From Salinisphaera sp. UBA1666 (GTDB lineage Bacteria > Pseudomonadota > Gammaproteobacteria > Nevskiales > Salinisphaeraceae): a stretch of 16,342 nt of DNA. Below are positions 1 to 7,407 of the stretch, one piece after another. Location of the stretch: assembly GCA_002320455.1 (NCBI GenBank), contig DCKU01000069.1:1-16342 (forward strand), read 5' to 3'. Every line of letters starts with the position of its first letter. Positions within the stretch are counted from its first letter, which is position 1. Both the position numbers and the translations under genes were made by a program. The notes below the pieces were generated by a model. The model made no database searches. It saw only the letters and a program-made list of their open reading frames with translations, and was not told the DNA's origin.

Positions 1-7
1 CCTTATC

Positions 8-787
8 TCATGACGACACGCCCAAGCCCGTCAGATACACGTCGAAGCGCACGGCCTTGGCCTGAATCTGATGACTGGGCGTGGCCAGCGGCTGCGAGCG
101 TGCATGCTGTTTGACCACGACCCGCGTAGCGGCCACGCGGCGAGCTGCGGCCAGCAAGGCCGCGGCGTCCGGATCAGGCCCGGCGAGTTCGCCCAGCCAC
201 GCCAGCGCTTTCTGGGGCCGTGCTTTTCGCCGCGCGGCGGCAAACATCGGATCCATATAGATGGTATCGAAACGCCCGGGCACCGCCTGACTCAGCCAGG
301 TGGTTGCATCGACCGGCTCGGGGCGCGCCAGGCGCTGTATCCAAGCGCTCGGCGCACCCGACAGAGACTGGGCGCGCTGCCAGGCATCCAGCAACAGACA
401 ATAGATCGGCGCACAGCGCTCTATCGGCGTTACCTCGGCGCCCAGCCAGGCCGCGACCACGCTGTCACGCCCCAGACCGGCCGTCGCATCGCATAGGTGC
501 TGGGGCGCAGGCCGGGCCAGCCCACAGGCCTTGGCCAGGGGCGACTGGCGCGCGCCGCGCATACGTTCGGCCAGAAGCGCCGACAGATCCAGCGTCAACG
601 GGTGAGTGCGGGGACCGTCGGCGCGGTGCAGGCCCAAGCCCGCAGCCTCCCGCTTGAGATAGAGCCCGTGCGGCGGCGGGACTTCTACAGGCTCAATCGC
701 CAGCGAACTGGCCAGATTCCGATCGGCCGCGGCCTCTGGAGCGGCCGGGTCGATATACCAAGGGGCGGCCCGGCTTGGCTCAGACAA
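8..787 (-). CDS. rsmJ: 16S rRNA (guanine-1516-N2)-methyltransferase RsmJ
   Basis: RsmJ (YhiQ family) methylates G1516 of 16S rRNA in the small subunit, using S-adenosylmethionine; it is cytosolic. The 259-residue protein has the family's SAM-binding motif CDATAGLGRDS at residues 99-109, an acidic ribose-contact loop around PIER (121-124), the catalytic-region motif YMDPMF (177-182), and a C-terminal VVVKQH...KAVRFDVYL block like that of E. coli RsmJ. The length matches the family (about 250). The N-terminal 60 residues are poorly conserved, as usual. The start used is a TTG at 787, which overlaps the last 8 bp of the upstream SCP2 gene (stop at 780-782); no good Shine-Dalgarno is visible, so translation is probably coupled. 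The gene ends 7 bp from the window edge. The family call is secure; the exact start is less so. Confidence 0.93.
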   Translation of the reverse strand: MSEPSRAAPWYIDPAAPEAAADRNLASSLAIEPVEVPPPHGLYLKREAAGLGLHRADGPRTHPLTLDLSALLAERMRGARQSPLAKACGLARPAPQHLCDATAGLGRDSVVAAWLGAEVTPIERCAPIYCLLLDAWQRAQSLSGAPSAWIQRLARPEPVDATTWLSQAVPGRFDTIYMDPMFAAARRKARPQKALAWLGELAGPDPDAAALLAAARRVAATRVVVKQHARSQPLATPSHQIQAKAVRFDVYLTGLGVSS

Positions 788-1100
788 TGCGGCTCGGGTC
801 GAAGACCTGCTGCAAGCGCTGAGCCAGGATATAGTTGCCTTCGACCTTGATTTTTCCGGTCAGAAACGCAGTGATACCGCGCATGCGCCCGGTCATCAGT
901 TTGATCAAGTGATCGTCGCGAATACGCAGCGTGACGTCCGGTGCCTCGGCCAATCCTTCATGAGCCTGGCAATGGCCGTCGTCGATCACGATATAGACCG
1001 GATGACGCGTCATGTACTGTGCCGTCATCGACAGATCGCCTGCGACGTCGGGCATAAAACACAGCGGCAGTCGGGTCAGGAGATCACGCGCGTCGTTCAT
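780..1100 (-). CDS. Small SCP2 sterol-carrier-domain protein
   Basis: This 106-residue protein is a stand-alone SCP2 (sterol carrier protein 2) domain, a small lipid-binding fold. The visible pattern is an N-terminal helix (DLLTRLPLCFMPD), a strand pair around HPVYIVIDDGHCQAHEG, DVTLRIRDDHLIKLMTGRM, and the typical ending ITAFLTGKIKVEGNYILAQRL. Bacterial homologues bind acyl chains or isoprenoids; the UbiT accessory factor of ubiquinone synthesis shares the domain but is longer (about 170 residues), so equivalence is not claimed. The frame stays open upstream to 1292, but that extension has no SCP2 character and runs through a repeat shared with the right edge of the window, so ATG 1100 is chosen. 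The stop overlaps the rsmJ start by 8 bp, suggesting an operon. No clear ribosome-binding site is seen. Confidence 0.8.
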   Translation of the reverse strand: MNDARDLLTRLPLCFMPDVAGDLSMTAQYMTRHPVYIVIDDGHCQAHEGLAEAPDVTLRIRDDHLIKLMTGRMRGITAFLTGKIKVEGNYILAQRLQQVFDPSRIV

Positions 1101-1206
1101 GAAAAATGGACCGGCCAGCGACAGCCGCTTATGGTGCAAGAAGCGGGCCGGGTTTTCCAGCCGCTGTCGTTTAATGGCGACGCCTGTAGGGGCGGGTGGC
1201 GTGTCG

Positions 1207-1343
1207 TACGAGTCCGCGCCAAGCGCGCCGTGCAAATCGACTAGGGCGTCAAGACGAAACGTAGCGCACGCCCCCGCAGTCATTTTGCGCAAGCGTGTTG
1301 GGCAGCTGATCGCCTACGCATCGTTAATGGCCGGGCGCTTGGC
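1207..1343. repeat. Copy 1 of a dispersed structured repeat (REP/MITE-like)
   Basis: Positions 1207-1226 are identical over 20 bp to 16233-16252. Positions 1250-1296 align with 16263-16309 (CAAGACGA..CGTAGCGC..CGCAGTCATT.TGCGCAAGCGTG) with a handful of substitutions and one indel. A small hairpin CGCA-GTCATTT-TGCG (1275-1289) is conserved in both copies. GCCAAGCGC at 1218-1226 is mirrored by GCGCTTGGC at 1335-1343, so the copy may be bounded by degenerate inverted repeats about 126 bp apart. It fills the gene-free stretch 1101-1392 between the SCP2 gene and the 86-residue gene. The exact ends are uncertain. Confidence 0.72.
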
Positions 1344-1392
1344 TCATCGGCTTCGGCGCCCGCGCACCGCGCCTACGAAACGGCAACAGCCC

Positions 1393-1653
1393 CTAGCCGT
1401 CGAGGTAGTCAACGACGGCCGAGTAGCCATTTTCTGTCAGCAGAATCGCGTTGACCGTGGTGGCATAGATCCGGTCGCTGGCACGCAGTTTCTCGATCTC
1501 GGCGCCGTCCTCGGCCGAGCTCAGATAATAGAAGTCGCGTCCTTCGTCGAAGCTGTCCTTGAGCTGCTTGAACGCCAGGAAAGCCGTGCCTTTCTGATCA
1601 CCACGTGCCTGGTCGATTTCCTTGAGACTCCAGGTCTTCTGTGTCTTGGCCAT
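1393..1653 (-). CDS. Hypothetical 86-residue protein, possible small DNA-binding domain
   Basis: I do not firmly recognise this protein. It is 86 residues, soluble, charged and without signal peptide or membrane segment. It begins MAKTQKTWSLKEIDQARG, has a DFYYLSS segment at about residues 40-46 and a RIYATTVNAILLTENGY segment near 61-77. The order (N-terminal helical part, an FKQLKD helix, then a hydrophobic LLTENGY strand-turn) is reminiscent of the KilA-N/ORF6N type of phage-derived DNA-binding module, but this is only a resemblance by eye. The ATG at 1653 is preceded by AAGAG with 6-nt spacing, a plausible ribosome-binding site. It stands alone on the minus strand between the repeat and the divergent Nudix gene. 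Codon use and GC look like the neighbours, supporting a real gene. Confidence 0.7.
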   Translation of the reverse strand: MAKTQKTWSLKEIDQARGDQKGTAFLAFKQLKDSFDEGRDFYYLSSAEDGAEIEKLRASDRIYATTVNAILLTENGYSAVVDYLDG

Positions 1654-1797
1654 GACAAGCTCTTAACGCTAAGGGTGGGCAAAGCTAGCAGCGGGGCCTG
1701 CGAGGGTCAACGCAGCATGCGCCACCATAGGCCCCGTCGCGATAGGCTGGTGACTTGACCCTAGCCAGCCGGCCCGACGAAGGAGCGCACGACGCGC

Positions 1798-2484
1798 ATG
1801 AGCGTTGATTCCCAGCAGACCCATAAGGCCTCCATATTCCAGACCGTCGTCGTGAATGATTGGGTCGAACGTCTGACGGCGGCCTGTCGGGCGGCAGTGA
1901 CAATGACGATGGCCCGCCCGGAAGCGGATGCACGTCGCGGCGCCAACAGCGCGGGTCTCAAGGCGGCTGCGGTGCTTATCGGCGTACGCGACGGGCGCGC
2001 GCCCAGCGTGATTTTGACTCGGCGCAGCGCTGCGCTTCGGCATCACGCCGGCCAGATCAGCTTCCCCGGCGGTGGCATCGAGCCGCGTGATGCCTCGCCT
2101 GCACATGCCGCGTGTCGTGAAGCCTTCGAAGAAATCGGCCTGGATCGCGGGGCGATTCGCGTGCTCGGCGAGCTGCCGCGATACGTGACCGTTACCGGCT
2201 TTTCGATCACGCCGATCGTGGCCCGCGTCGCAGCCTCGGCCGTCATCGTTCCCGACGGCGTCGAGGCTGATACAATCATCGAGCTGCCGTTGGCCCAGGC
2301 GCTGACGGATGCGGCGTATCGGTTCCGCCGCGTGACGCACGACGCGCGCGAGTACCGGATCTACAGCCTCGACTACGAGGGGCATCACATCTGGGGCGCG
2401 ACTGCCTCGATGCTGGTCACGCTGGCCCGGGCGGTCGCCCGCGTCGATGACCGCCCGTTTTCGATCAACACCGATCGTTCATGA
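1798..2484 (+). CDS. Nudix hydrolase, CoA pyrophosphatase (NudL/YeaB-like)
   Basis: The 228-residue protein belongs to the Nudix subfamily that cleaves coenzyme A and acyl-CoA to 4'-phosphopantetheine and 3',5'-ADP. The subfamily signature runs across residues 73-93 ([19 protein letters not shown]), directly followed by the Nudix box, ending REAFEEIGL at 107-115 with metal-binding E111 and E112. The first Glu of the canonical box is replaced by Ala (residue 99), which is usual in this subfamily. The domain is followed by [18 protein letters not shown] and, near residue 200, an IWGATASML helix, both typical. ATG 1798 has AAGGAG at 1780-1785, a rather long 12-nt spacing; internal starts near residues 36-38 are possible, since the signature begins later. 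The gene converges on the slipin gene and overlaps it by 6 bp. Confidence 0.9.
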   Translation: MSVDSQQTHKASIFQTVVVNDWVERLTAACRAAVTMTMARPEADARRGANSAGLKAAAVLIGVRDGRAPSVILTRRSAALRHHAGQISFPGGGIEPRDASPAHAACREAFEEIGLDRGAIRVLGELPRYVTVTGFSITPIVARVAASAVIVPDGVEADTIIELPLAQALTDAAYRFRRVTHDAREYRIYSLDYEGHHIWGATASMLVTLARAVARVDDRPFSINTDRS

Positions 2485-3282
2485 GTCGGACCGGTTCGCG
2501 GTATCAGACGGGTTTTTGCCGTCGTCGTTGAAACGCTCGGCGGCCTTCATCAACGGTGTGATCAGGTCCATGGGCAGGGGAAAGACCACGGTCGCATTTT
2601 CGTTGGAGCCCATGTCCAGAAGCGTTTGCAGATAGCGCAGCTGCAGGGCCTGGGGCTCGCGGGCGAGTTGATGCGCGGCTTCGCGCAGGTTTTCGGCCGC
2701 TTGCAGCTCGCCCTCGGCGTTGATGATCTTGGCGCGTCGCGAACGCTCGGCCTCGGCTTGACGAGCGATGGCCCGGGTCATGGACTCGTCGAGTTCGACC
2801 TGCTTGATCTCGACGTTGGCCACCTTGATGCCCCAGGCGTCGGTCTGACGGTCCAAGATGTCTTCGATATCCGCGTTGAGCTTGTCGCGCCCGGCCAGCA
2901 TATCGTCCAGCTCGTGCTGGCCGAGCACGCTGCGCAGGGTGGTTTGGGCCAGCTGGCTGACCGCCGCGTAGTAGTTCTCGACCTCGACGACGGCTTTCTG
3001 TGCCTCGATGACTCGAAAATAGACCACGGCGTTGACCTGGACCGAGACGTTATCGCGCGAAATCACGTCCTGGGTGGGCACATCCATGACGGTGACGCGC
3101 ATATCGATCTTGATCATCTTCTGGATGACGGGGATCACCAGAAACAGCCCCGGCCCTTTCACACCGGTGTTACGCCCCAGCGTGAACATCACCCCGCGCT
3201 CGTATTCCGGCAGGATCTTGATCGAGGCGAAGACGAAGATCACGAGCAGTACCACCACCGCGACCACGATATTGAGCAACAT
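2479..3282 (-). CDS. Slipin (SPFH/Band 7, stomatin-like membrane protein)
   Basis: Slipins are membrane-anchored SPFH proteins that oligomerise in membrane microdomains and are genetically tied to NfeD proteases. This 267-residue protein has an N-terminal membrane segment (about residues 2-20), the Band 7 opening [16 protein letters not shown], then [28 protein letters not shown] and [13 protein letters not shown], all typical, and a coiled-coil-prone helix [20 protein letters not shown] near residues 165-185. The proline-rich VVFPLPMDL motif near the C-terminus is also family-typical. ATG 3282 is chosen because it has GGAG with 6-nt spacing and puts the membrane helix at the N-terminus; the open frame upstream to 3342 would overlap nfeD. 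It follows nfeD by 16 bp, so the two are almost certainly co-transcribed. Confidence 0.93.
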   Translation of the reverse strand: MLLNIVVAVVVLLVIFVFASIKILPEYERGVMFTLGRNTGVKGPGLFLVIPVIQKMIKIDMRVTVMDVPTQDVISRDNVSVQVNAVVYFRVIEAQKAVVEVENYYAAVSQLAQTTLRSVLGQHELDDMLAGRDKLNADIEDILDRQTDAWGIKVANVEIKQVELDESMTRAIARQAEAERSRRAKIINAEGELQAAENLREAAHQLAREPQALQLRYLQTLLDMGSNENATVVFPLPMDLITPLMKAAERFNDDGKNPSDTANRSDS

Positions 3283-3298
3283 AGAAGACTCCACTGGA

Positions 3299-4768
3299 TC
3301 AGTTGGGCGATGACGCCGAGGATTCAGCGACAGGGCGAACATGCACTGTCAGGCCGTTAATCGATACCACTTCGAGCGCCTGGCCTTCGACGACCGGGGT
3401 ATCGGTCGTGGCACGCCAGGACTCGCCGTGCAGCCACACGCGTCCGTCGTGCTCGAAATCATGGCGGGCTGAACAGTGTGCGCCGAGCATGCCTTCATGG
3501 CCGGTTTGGGTCCGAGTGGTGCGTGCACGCCTGAACTGCCAGGCGGCCGTGGTCAGAATCAGTAACCCGGCGATCGCGATGGTCAGAATGACGGTCGTGG
3601 AGACGTCATAGCCGGGCGTGTCGGTGAGCATGAGCGAGCCGAACAAGAGCGCGACCACGCCGCCCAGCCCCAGCACGCCGAAACTCGGGACGAACGCCTC
3701 GGCCACCACCAGCAATACGCCGAGCGCGATCAGCGCGGCCCCGGTGAGGTCGATCGGAATCATGTTGAACGCATAGAACGCCGTGATCAGGCAGATGGCC
3801 CCGATCACGCCCGGCACGGCAGCGCCGGGATTGAGTGCCTCGGCGGCCAGACCCACCAGCCCGATCATGAACAAAAGATAGGCCACGGTCGGATTGCTCA
3901 GCGCAGCCAGCACGCGCGTGCGCCAGCCGGGCTCCACGGAGCGAGTTCGGGCGTTCCGGGTAGCCAGCGTCTGCGGGCCGCTAGCGGTTTCGACCGCGCG
4001 CCCGTTCAGGGCGGCGAGCAGGGCCGGAGTGCTGTCGGCAACCAGGTCGATCACGCCGTCTTTTTCGGCTGCCTCGGCCGTGAGGGTCGCCGCATCGCGC
4101 ACGGCAGACTCGGCCCAGTCAGCGTTACGCCCGCGCCGCTCGGCCAGCGAGCGGATGTAGGCGACGGCGTCGTTGACTTGCTTGCGTCGCTCGGTCTGGG
4201 CGTTGCCGAGGTCGGGCGTGGCGTTGTCTGGGGCCGCATCGTCGACGTTGGTTTGATTCTTGTCCGCCGACTGCTCGCTATTCTTGCCCGTTTTGTTCGA
4301 CGGTGAGTCGTCGGAAGGACCCGGGCTGCTGCCCCCGCCGATATTGACCGGGGTCGCTGCCCCCAGCGTGGTGGCTGGCGCCATCGCGGCGATGTGGGTG
4401 GCCATCAGAATATACGTGCCGGCGCTGGCCGCCCGGGCACCGGCCGGGGCGACATAACCCACGACCGGAACGGTCGAGTTCAGGATCGCCTGCACGATAT
4501 CGCGCATGGCCGTGGACAGTCCGCCGGGCGTGTCGATTCGCAGGATTATCACGGGGGCACCGTCGGCCTCGGCCTGCTGGATCGCATCGACTACGAAATC
4601 GGCCGTGGCCGGGCCCACCGCGCCGTCGAGAGAGATCTCGGGCACCCGGGGCGTGTCGGCCGGCGCTGCTAGGGCCATCGTTGCCACCAGCCCAATCATC
4701 AGCGCGCTGATCACCCGGGCACAGTACTTCGATAGATAGACGGCAGGTTGGCGTGTTCGCGAACGCAT
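3299..4768 (-). CDS. NfeD-family membrane-bound serine protease (ClpP-class)
   Basis: This is a long NfeD protein: signal sequence (residues 1-35, hydrophobic [15 protein letters not shown]), a ClpP-like periplasmic protease domain, several C-terminal membrane segments and a final OB-fold-like NfeD domain. Family motifs include RIDTPGG near 77-83, the nucleophile Ser115 in [17 protein letters not shown] at 136-142, and the expected general base Lys196 in [17 protein letters not shown]. In archaeal homologues this Ser-Lys dyad cleaves the C-terminus of the partner slipin. Membrane helices lie between about residues 290 and 420. Residues 145-190 form a Ser/Asp/Asn/Gly-rich low-complexity linker. 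A GTG at 4792 would add 8 residues; ATG 4768 gives a more ordinary signal peptide, though neither has a clear ribosome-binding site. The slipin gene follows by 16 bp. Confidence 0.93.
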   Translation of the reverse strand: MRSRTRQPAVYLSKYCARVISALMIGLVATMALAAPADTPRVPEISLDGAVGPATADFVVDAIQQAEADGAPVIILRIDTPGGLSTAMRDIVQAILNSTVPVVGYVAPAGARAASAGTYILMATHIAAMAPATTLGAATPVNIGGGSSPGPSDDSPSNKTGKNSEQSADKNQTNVDDAAPDNATPDLGNAQTERRKQVNDAVAYIRSLAERRGRNADWAESAVRDAATLTAEAAEKDGVIDLVADSTPALLAALNGRAVETASGPQTLATRNARTRSVEPGWRTRVLAALSNPTVAYLLFMIGLVGLAAEALNPGAAVPGVIGAICLITAFYAFNMIPIDLTGAALIALGVLLVVAEAFVPSFGVLGLGGVVALLFGSLMLTDTPGYDVSTTVILTIAIAGLLILTTAAWQFRRARTTRTQTGHEGMLGAHCSARHDFEHDGRVWLHGESWRATTDTPVVEGQALEVVSINGLTVHVRPVAESSASSPN

Positions 4769-4821
4769 ATCTGAATGTAACGCAAACCGCACCGGCGCGG
4801 ATGCAGAAAGCGGCCGGCCGA

Positions 4822-5577
4822 CTACGTTGTCAGATGTGCTACGAGTGCCGGCAGGGCGCGGCTGGCCGGGGCGGCCAGACGATGTGTCACCCGACGAGAT
4901 ACGGGCGTGTCTTCAGGATTGATTTCGACAACCGGTGCACGGCCGGCCACGGCACGATCCACGAGCGCAGCGGCCGGATAGATCTGGTTGGAGGTGCCGA
5001 CCACGATGACGCAGTCGGCCGCCGCGAGTGCTTCGTCGGCGGCGGCAAGTGCTGTGGCTGGTAGCATCTCGCCGAACCAGACGATGGCCGGGCGAAGCAG
5101 GGCACCGCAGTCGGGGCAACGCACCAGCCCATCGCCTTCGGCCTCGGCCATCGGGACCAGCCGATGAAAATCACAGGCACTGCAGCGCTCGCGCCAGATG
5201 TTGCCGTGCAGCTCGGCCACGCGCCGACTGCCGGCGGCCTGATGCAGGCCATCGACGTTCTGCGTGACGATTTGCAGCGACTTCAGATTGGCCATCTCAG
5301 TCAGGGCGTGATGCCCAGCGTTGGGCCCGCCGCGCGCAATCAGACTGCGACGCCAGTGGTACCAGGCCCAGACCCGTTCCGGGTCCTTGGCAAACGCCTC
5401 CGGAGAGGCCAGATCGGCCGGCGAATATCGGGCCCACAGACCGGTCTGGGCTTCGCGAAACGTCGGTACGCCGGATTCAGCCGAGATGCCGGCGCCGCTG
5501 AGCACGAGCACGCGCTTGGCCGCCGACAGGGCCTCGGCGGCCTGGTCCAGCGCGAGGTCATAGCCCGCCCCCGACAT
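4822..5577 (-). CDS. cobB: NAD-dependent protein deacylase, class III sirtuin (CobB/SIRT5 type)
   Basis: Sirtuins remove acyl groups from lysine, consuming NAD+ and releasing nicotinamide and O-acyl-ADP-ribose. The 251-residue protein shows GAGISAESGVPTFR (28-41), TQNVDGLH (105-112), the catalytic His124 in ELHGN, four zinc cysteines (132, 135, 154, 157), VWFGE (166-170), VGTSNQIYP and the NAD-contacting EINPEDT. Tyr73 and Arg76 in AWYHWRR match the Tyr-x-x-Arg pair that in E. coli CobB and human SIRT5 binds succinyl or malonyl lysine, so desuccinylase/demalonylase activity is expected alongside deacetylation. ATG 5577 has AAGAG with 6-nt spacing. It starts 2 bp after the stop codon of the GNAT/hydrolase gene, so the two are tightly coupled. 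Confidence 0.95.
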   Translation of the reverse strand: MSGAGYDLALDQAAEALSAAKRVLVLSGAGISAESGVPTFREAQTGLWARYSPADLASPEAFAKDPERVWAWYHWRRSLIARGGPNAGHHALTEMANLKSLQIVTQNVDGLHQAAGSRRVAELHGNIWRERCSACDFHRLVPMAEAEGDGLVRCPDCGALLRPAIVWFGEMLPATALAAADEALAAADCVIVVGTSNQIYPAAALVDRAVAGRAPVVEINPEDTPVSRRVTHRLAAPASRALPALVAHLTT

Positions 5578-5579
5578 TG

Positions 5580-7214
5580 CTAGCTCTTGACCGTCGAGCG
5601 CGCCGCCCCGGGCTTGGCGCCGGTCGTGGTCTTGGCCGCATTGTCGCCGGCTTTCTTGGGGCGACGCGGCTTCCACTGCACGCGATACAGGTCGTGGCGA
5701 CGATCCAGCATATTTTGCACGCTGCCCGACGTGCGGGCCTCGTGCAACGTGTCGAGCCGCACATCGGCGATTGCCACCTGCTCGGCGTTGGGCGTGGTGT
5801 CGGCCGCGATACCGTCGCGCGCGAACGCGAAATCGCAGGGCGTGAAAATGCCTGACTGCGCATAGTGCAGATCCATGGCGTGCACGCGGGGCAGGTTGCC
5901 CGTATTGCCCGAAGTGGCCACATAGATCTGGTTTTCCACTGCCCGGGCATGGGCCGAGTAGCGCACCCGTAGATAACCGGCGCGGTCTTCAGTGGAAAAC
6001 GGCACGAACAGGATATTGATGCCCTGATCGGCCAGATGCCGCGACAGCTCGGGGAACTCGCTGTCGTAGCAGACCAGCACGCCGATAGGCCCGCAATCGG
6101 TCTCGATGGCGTTGAGCGACGAGCCACCCTGGATGTTCCAGTAATGACGCTCGCCGGGCGTGGGATGAATTTTGGGCTGCAGATGCTCGGAGCCGTCCCG
6201 CAGATATACGTAGGCGATGTTCTGCAACTCTTCGCCGACTACCGTGGGCGTTGAGCCGGCGATGATGTTGATATTGAACCGCACGGCCAGATCGGCCATC
6301 AGCTCGCGGAAATCATCGGTGAAATCGGCCAGGCGCCAGATCGCAGCGCGGTGACGCAGCTCTTCGTTCTTGATCGAGAGCAGCTGCACTGTGAACAACT
6401 CCGGAAAGACCACGAAATCCGATTTGGCATCGGCGGTTTCGCGTACGAAGTAGGTCACGATTTGGGCGAATTCGTCGAAGGAGTCCACCGCGCGCTGCAT
6501 GTACTGCACGGTAGCGATCCGCACCGTATTGCGTCGTTGCAGATGGACGTGGGAATCGCCGGCCACGTCTTCGCGGTACTTGTATTCCGGGTTGCGCCAG
6601 ATGAGATGGGCGCCGTAGCCCATGGAGTCGCGATCATCGGGCAGATAGCCCTTCATCACGCCCAGCAGCTCATAGCCCTGGGACAGCTGGAAAGACAGCA
6701 CGCGATCGCGAATCGATTTGTCCGCCACGGCCTCGACGTAGGCCTGGGCCGAGCCGAACTGCTTGTAACGACGACGCAGGCCCGGAATACGGCCGACGAA
6801 CACAATCCCTTTCAAGCCCAGCTTGACCGCCAGCGCCTCGCGCTCGCGATACAGTCTACGTCCGATCCGCAGCCCGCGCGCGTCCGGGTCGACACAGATC
6901 TCATAGCCGTAGAGATAATCGCCGTCGATGTCGTGCGTGGAGCCGTAGCCGTTGCCCGAAATCTGGGCCCAGCTATGCTGGCCCATGACCTGGCTTTCGG
7001 GCAGGCAGATCGTGGCGCAATAGCCCACGATTTCATCCTCGTAGACCGCGACCAGCTGGCCGTCTGGAAAGTTATTGATCTGGCCGCGCAGCTCGTCGAA
7101 AGAGTAGTCGTCCATCTTCGGGTAGGTGCGTTGCACCACCCGGTTGATGGCGGGGATATCCGACAGCTTGGCCGTACGGACAATCAGACGGGAGCGAGAG
7201 TTCTGTGGCGCCAT
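5580..7214 (-). CDS. Bifunctional GNAT acetyltransferase / carbon-nitrogen hydrolase
   Basis: This is a 544-residue fusion. Residues about 10-210 form a GNAT acyltransferase domain; the acetyl-CoA loop is RGLRIGRRLY (113-122), with Arg where many GNATs have the first Gly. Residues about 230-510 form a nitrilase-superfamily domain with its Glu-Lys-Cys triad: Glu272 in FPELFT, Lys348 in QPKIHPTPGE and Cys382 in VCYDSEFPE. The fusion is known in bacteria; the substrate is not established, but amide hydrolysis and N-acylation on one chain suggest processing of an amine or amide metabolite or of protein termini. The last 30 residues are a basic Lys/Arg/Pro/Ala tail, probably disordered. ATG 7214 is chosen over the upstream start at 7259 because AAGGTG lies about 6 nt before it. 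It heads an apparent operon with the sirtuin, NfeD and slipin genes. Confidence 0.93.
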   Translation of the reverse strand: MAPQNSRSRLIVRTAKLSDIPAINRVVQRTYPKMDDYSFDELRGQINNFPDGQLVAVYEDEIVGYCATICLPESQVMGQHSWAQISGNGYGSTHDIDGDYLYGYEICVDPDARGLRIGRRLYREREALAVKLGLKGIVFVGRIPGLRRRYKQFGSAQAYVEAVADKSIRDRVLSFQLSQGYELLGVMKGYLPDDRDSMGYGAHLIWRNPEYKYREDVAGDSHVHLQRRNTVRIATVQYMQRAVDSFDEFAQIVTYFVRETADAKSDFVVFPELFTVQLLSIKNEELRHRAAIWRLADFTDDFRELMADLAVRFNINIIAGSTPTVVGEELQNIAYVYLRDGSEHLQPKIHPTPGERHYWNIQGGSSLNAIETDCGPIGVLVCYDSEFPELSRHLADQGINILFVPFSTEDRAGYLRVRYSAHARAVENQIYVATSGNTGNLPRVHAMDLHYAQSGIFTPCDFAFARDGIAADTTPNAEQVAIADVRLDTLHEARTSGSVQNMLDRRHDLYRVQWKPRRPKKAGDNAAKTTTGAKPGAARSTVKS

Positions 7215-7231
7215 GACAACACCTTGAGTCG

Positions 7232-7258
7232 TGAAACTGGCGGATGGAAAAAGTTTCA
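7232..7258. promoter_or_regulatory. Inverted repeat upstream of the GNAT/hydrolase gene (candidate operator)
   Basis: TGAAACT (7232-7238) and AGTTTCA (7252-7258) are perfect 7-bp inverted arms separated by 13 bp, giving 20 bp between half-site centres, about two helical turns. The element ends 17 bp before the ATG at 7214. It could bind a dimeric regulator or form a hairpin in the leader. The regulator is unknown and chance occurrence cannot be excluded. Confidence 0.35.
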
Positions 7259-7407
7259 AAGCCGGCCGGCAGACAAGCTGTACCGGTACGTGTCGCCGGC
7301 CGAAACAACGGCCGGTCAGCCCGCTAAGGGGTCCGGTCGATCACGTGCGAGCTGCAGTTGTTCCGGCGGCCGCACGCGATCGATAGCTTGTGATCAGCCC
7401 TGGGTGG

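Noticed and set aside
1012..1758. A 248-codon plus-strand frame across the SCP2 start, the repeat and the 86-residue gene.
   Set aside because: It crosses a repeat and is antisense to better candidates; the translation is low-complexity Arg/Ala/Leu-rich without a domain.
1704..1761. GGGTCAA and TTGACCC arms in the spacer between the 86-residue gene and the Nudix gene.
   Set aside because: Only 7 bp with a spacing of over 40 bp; likely chance, with no fit to promoter or operator geometry.
7296..7315. Hairpin CCGGCC-GAAACAAC-GGCCGG downstream of typA, considered as its terminator.
   Set aside because: No T-run follows on the minus strand and it is almost 100 bp past the stop; GGCCGG-type palindromes recur nearby (7261-7270) in this GC-rich spacer, so it is weak evidence.
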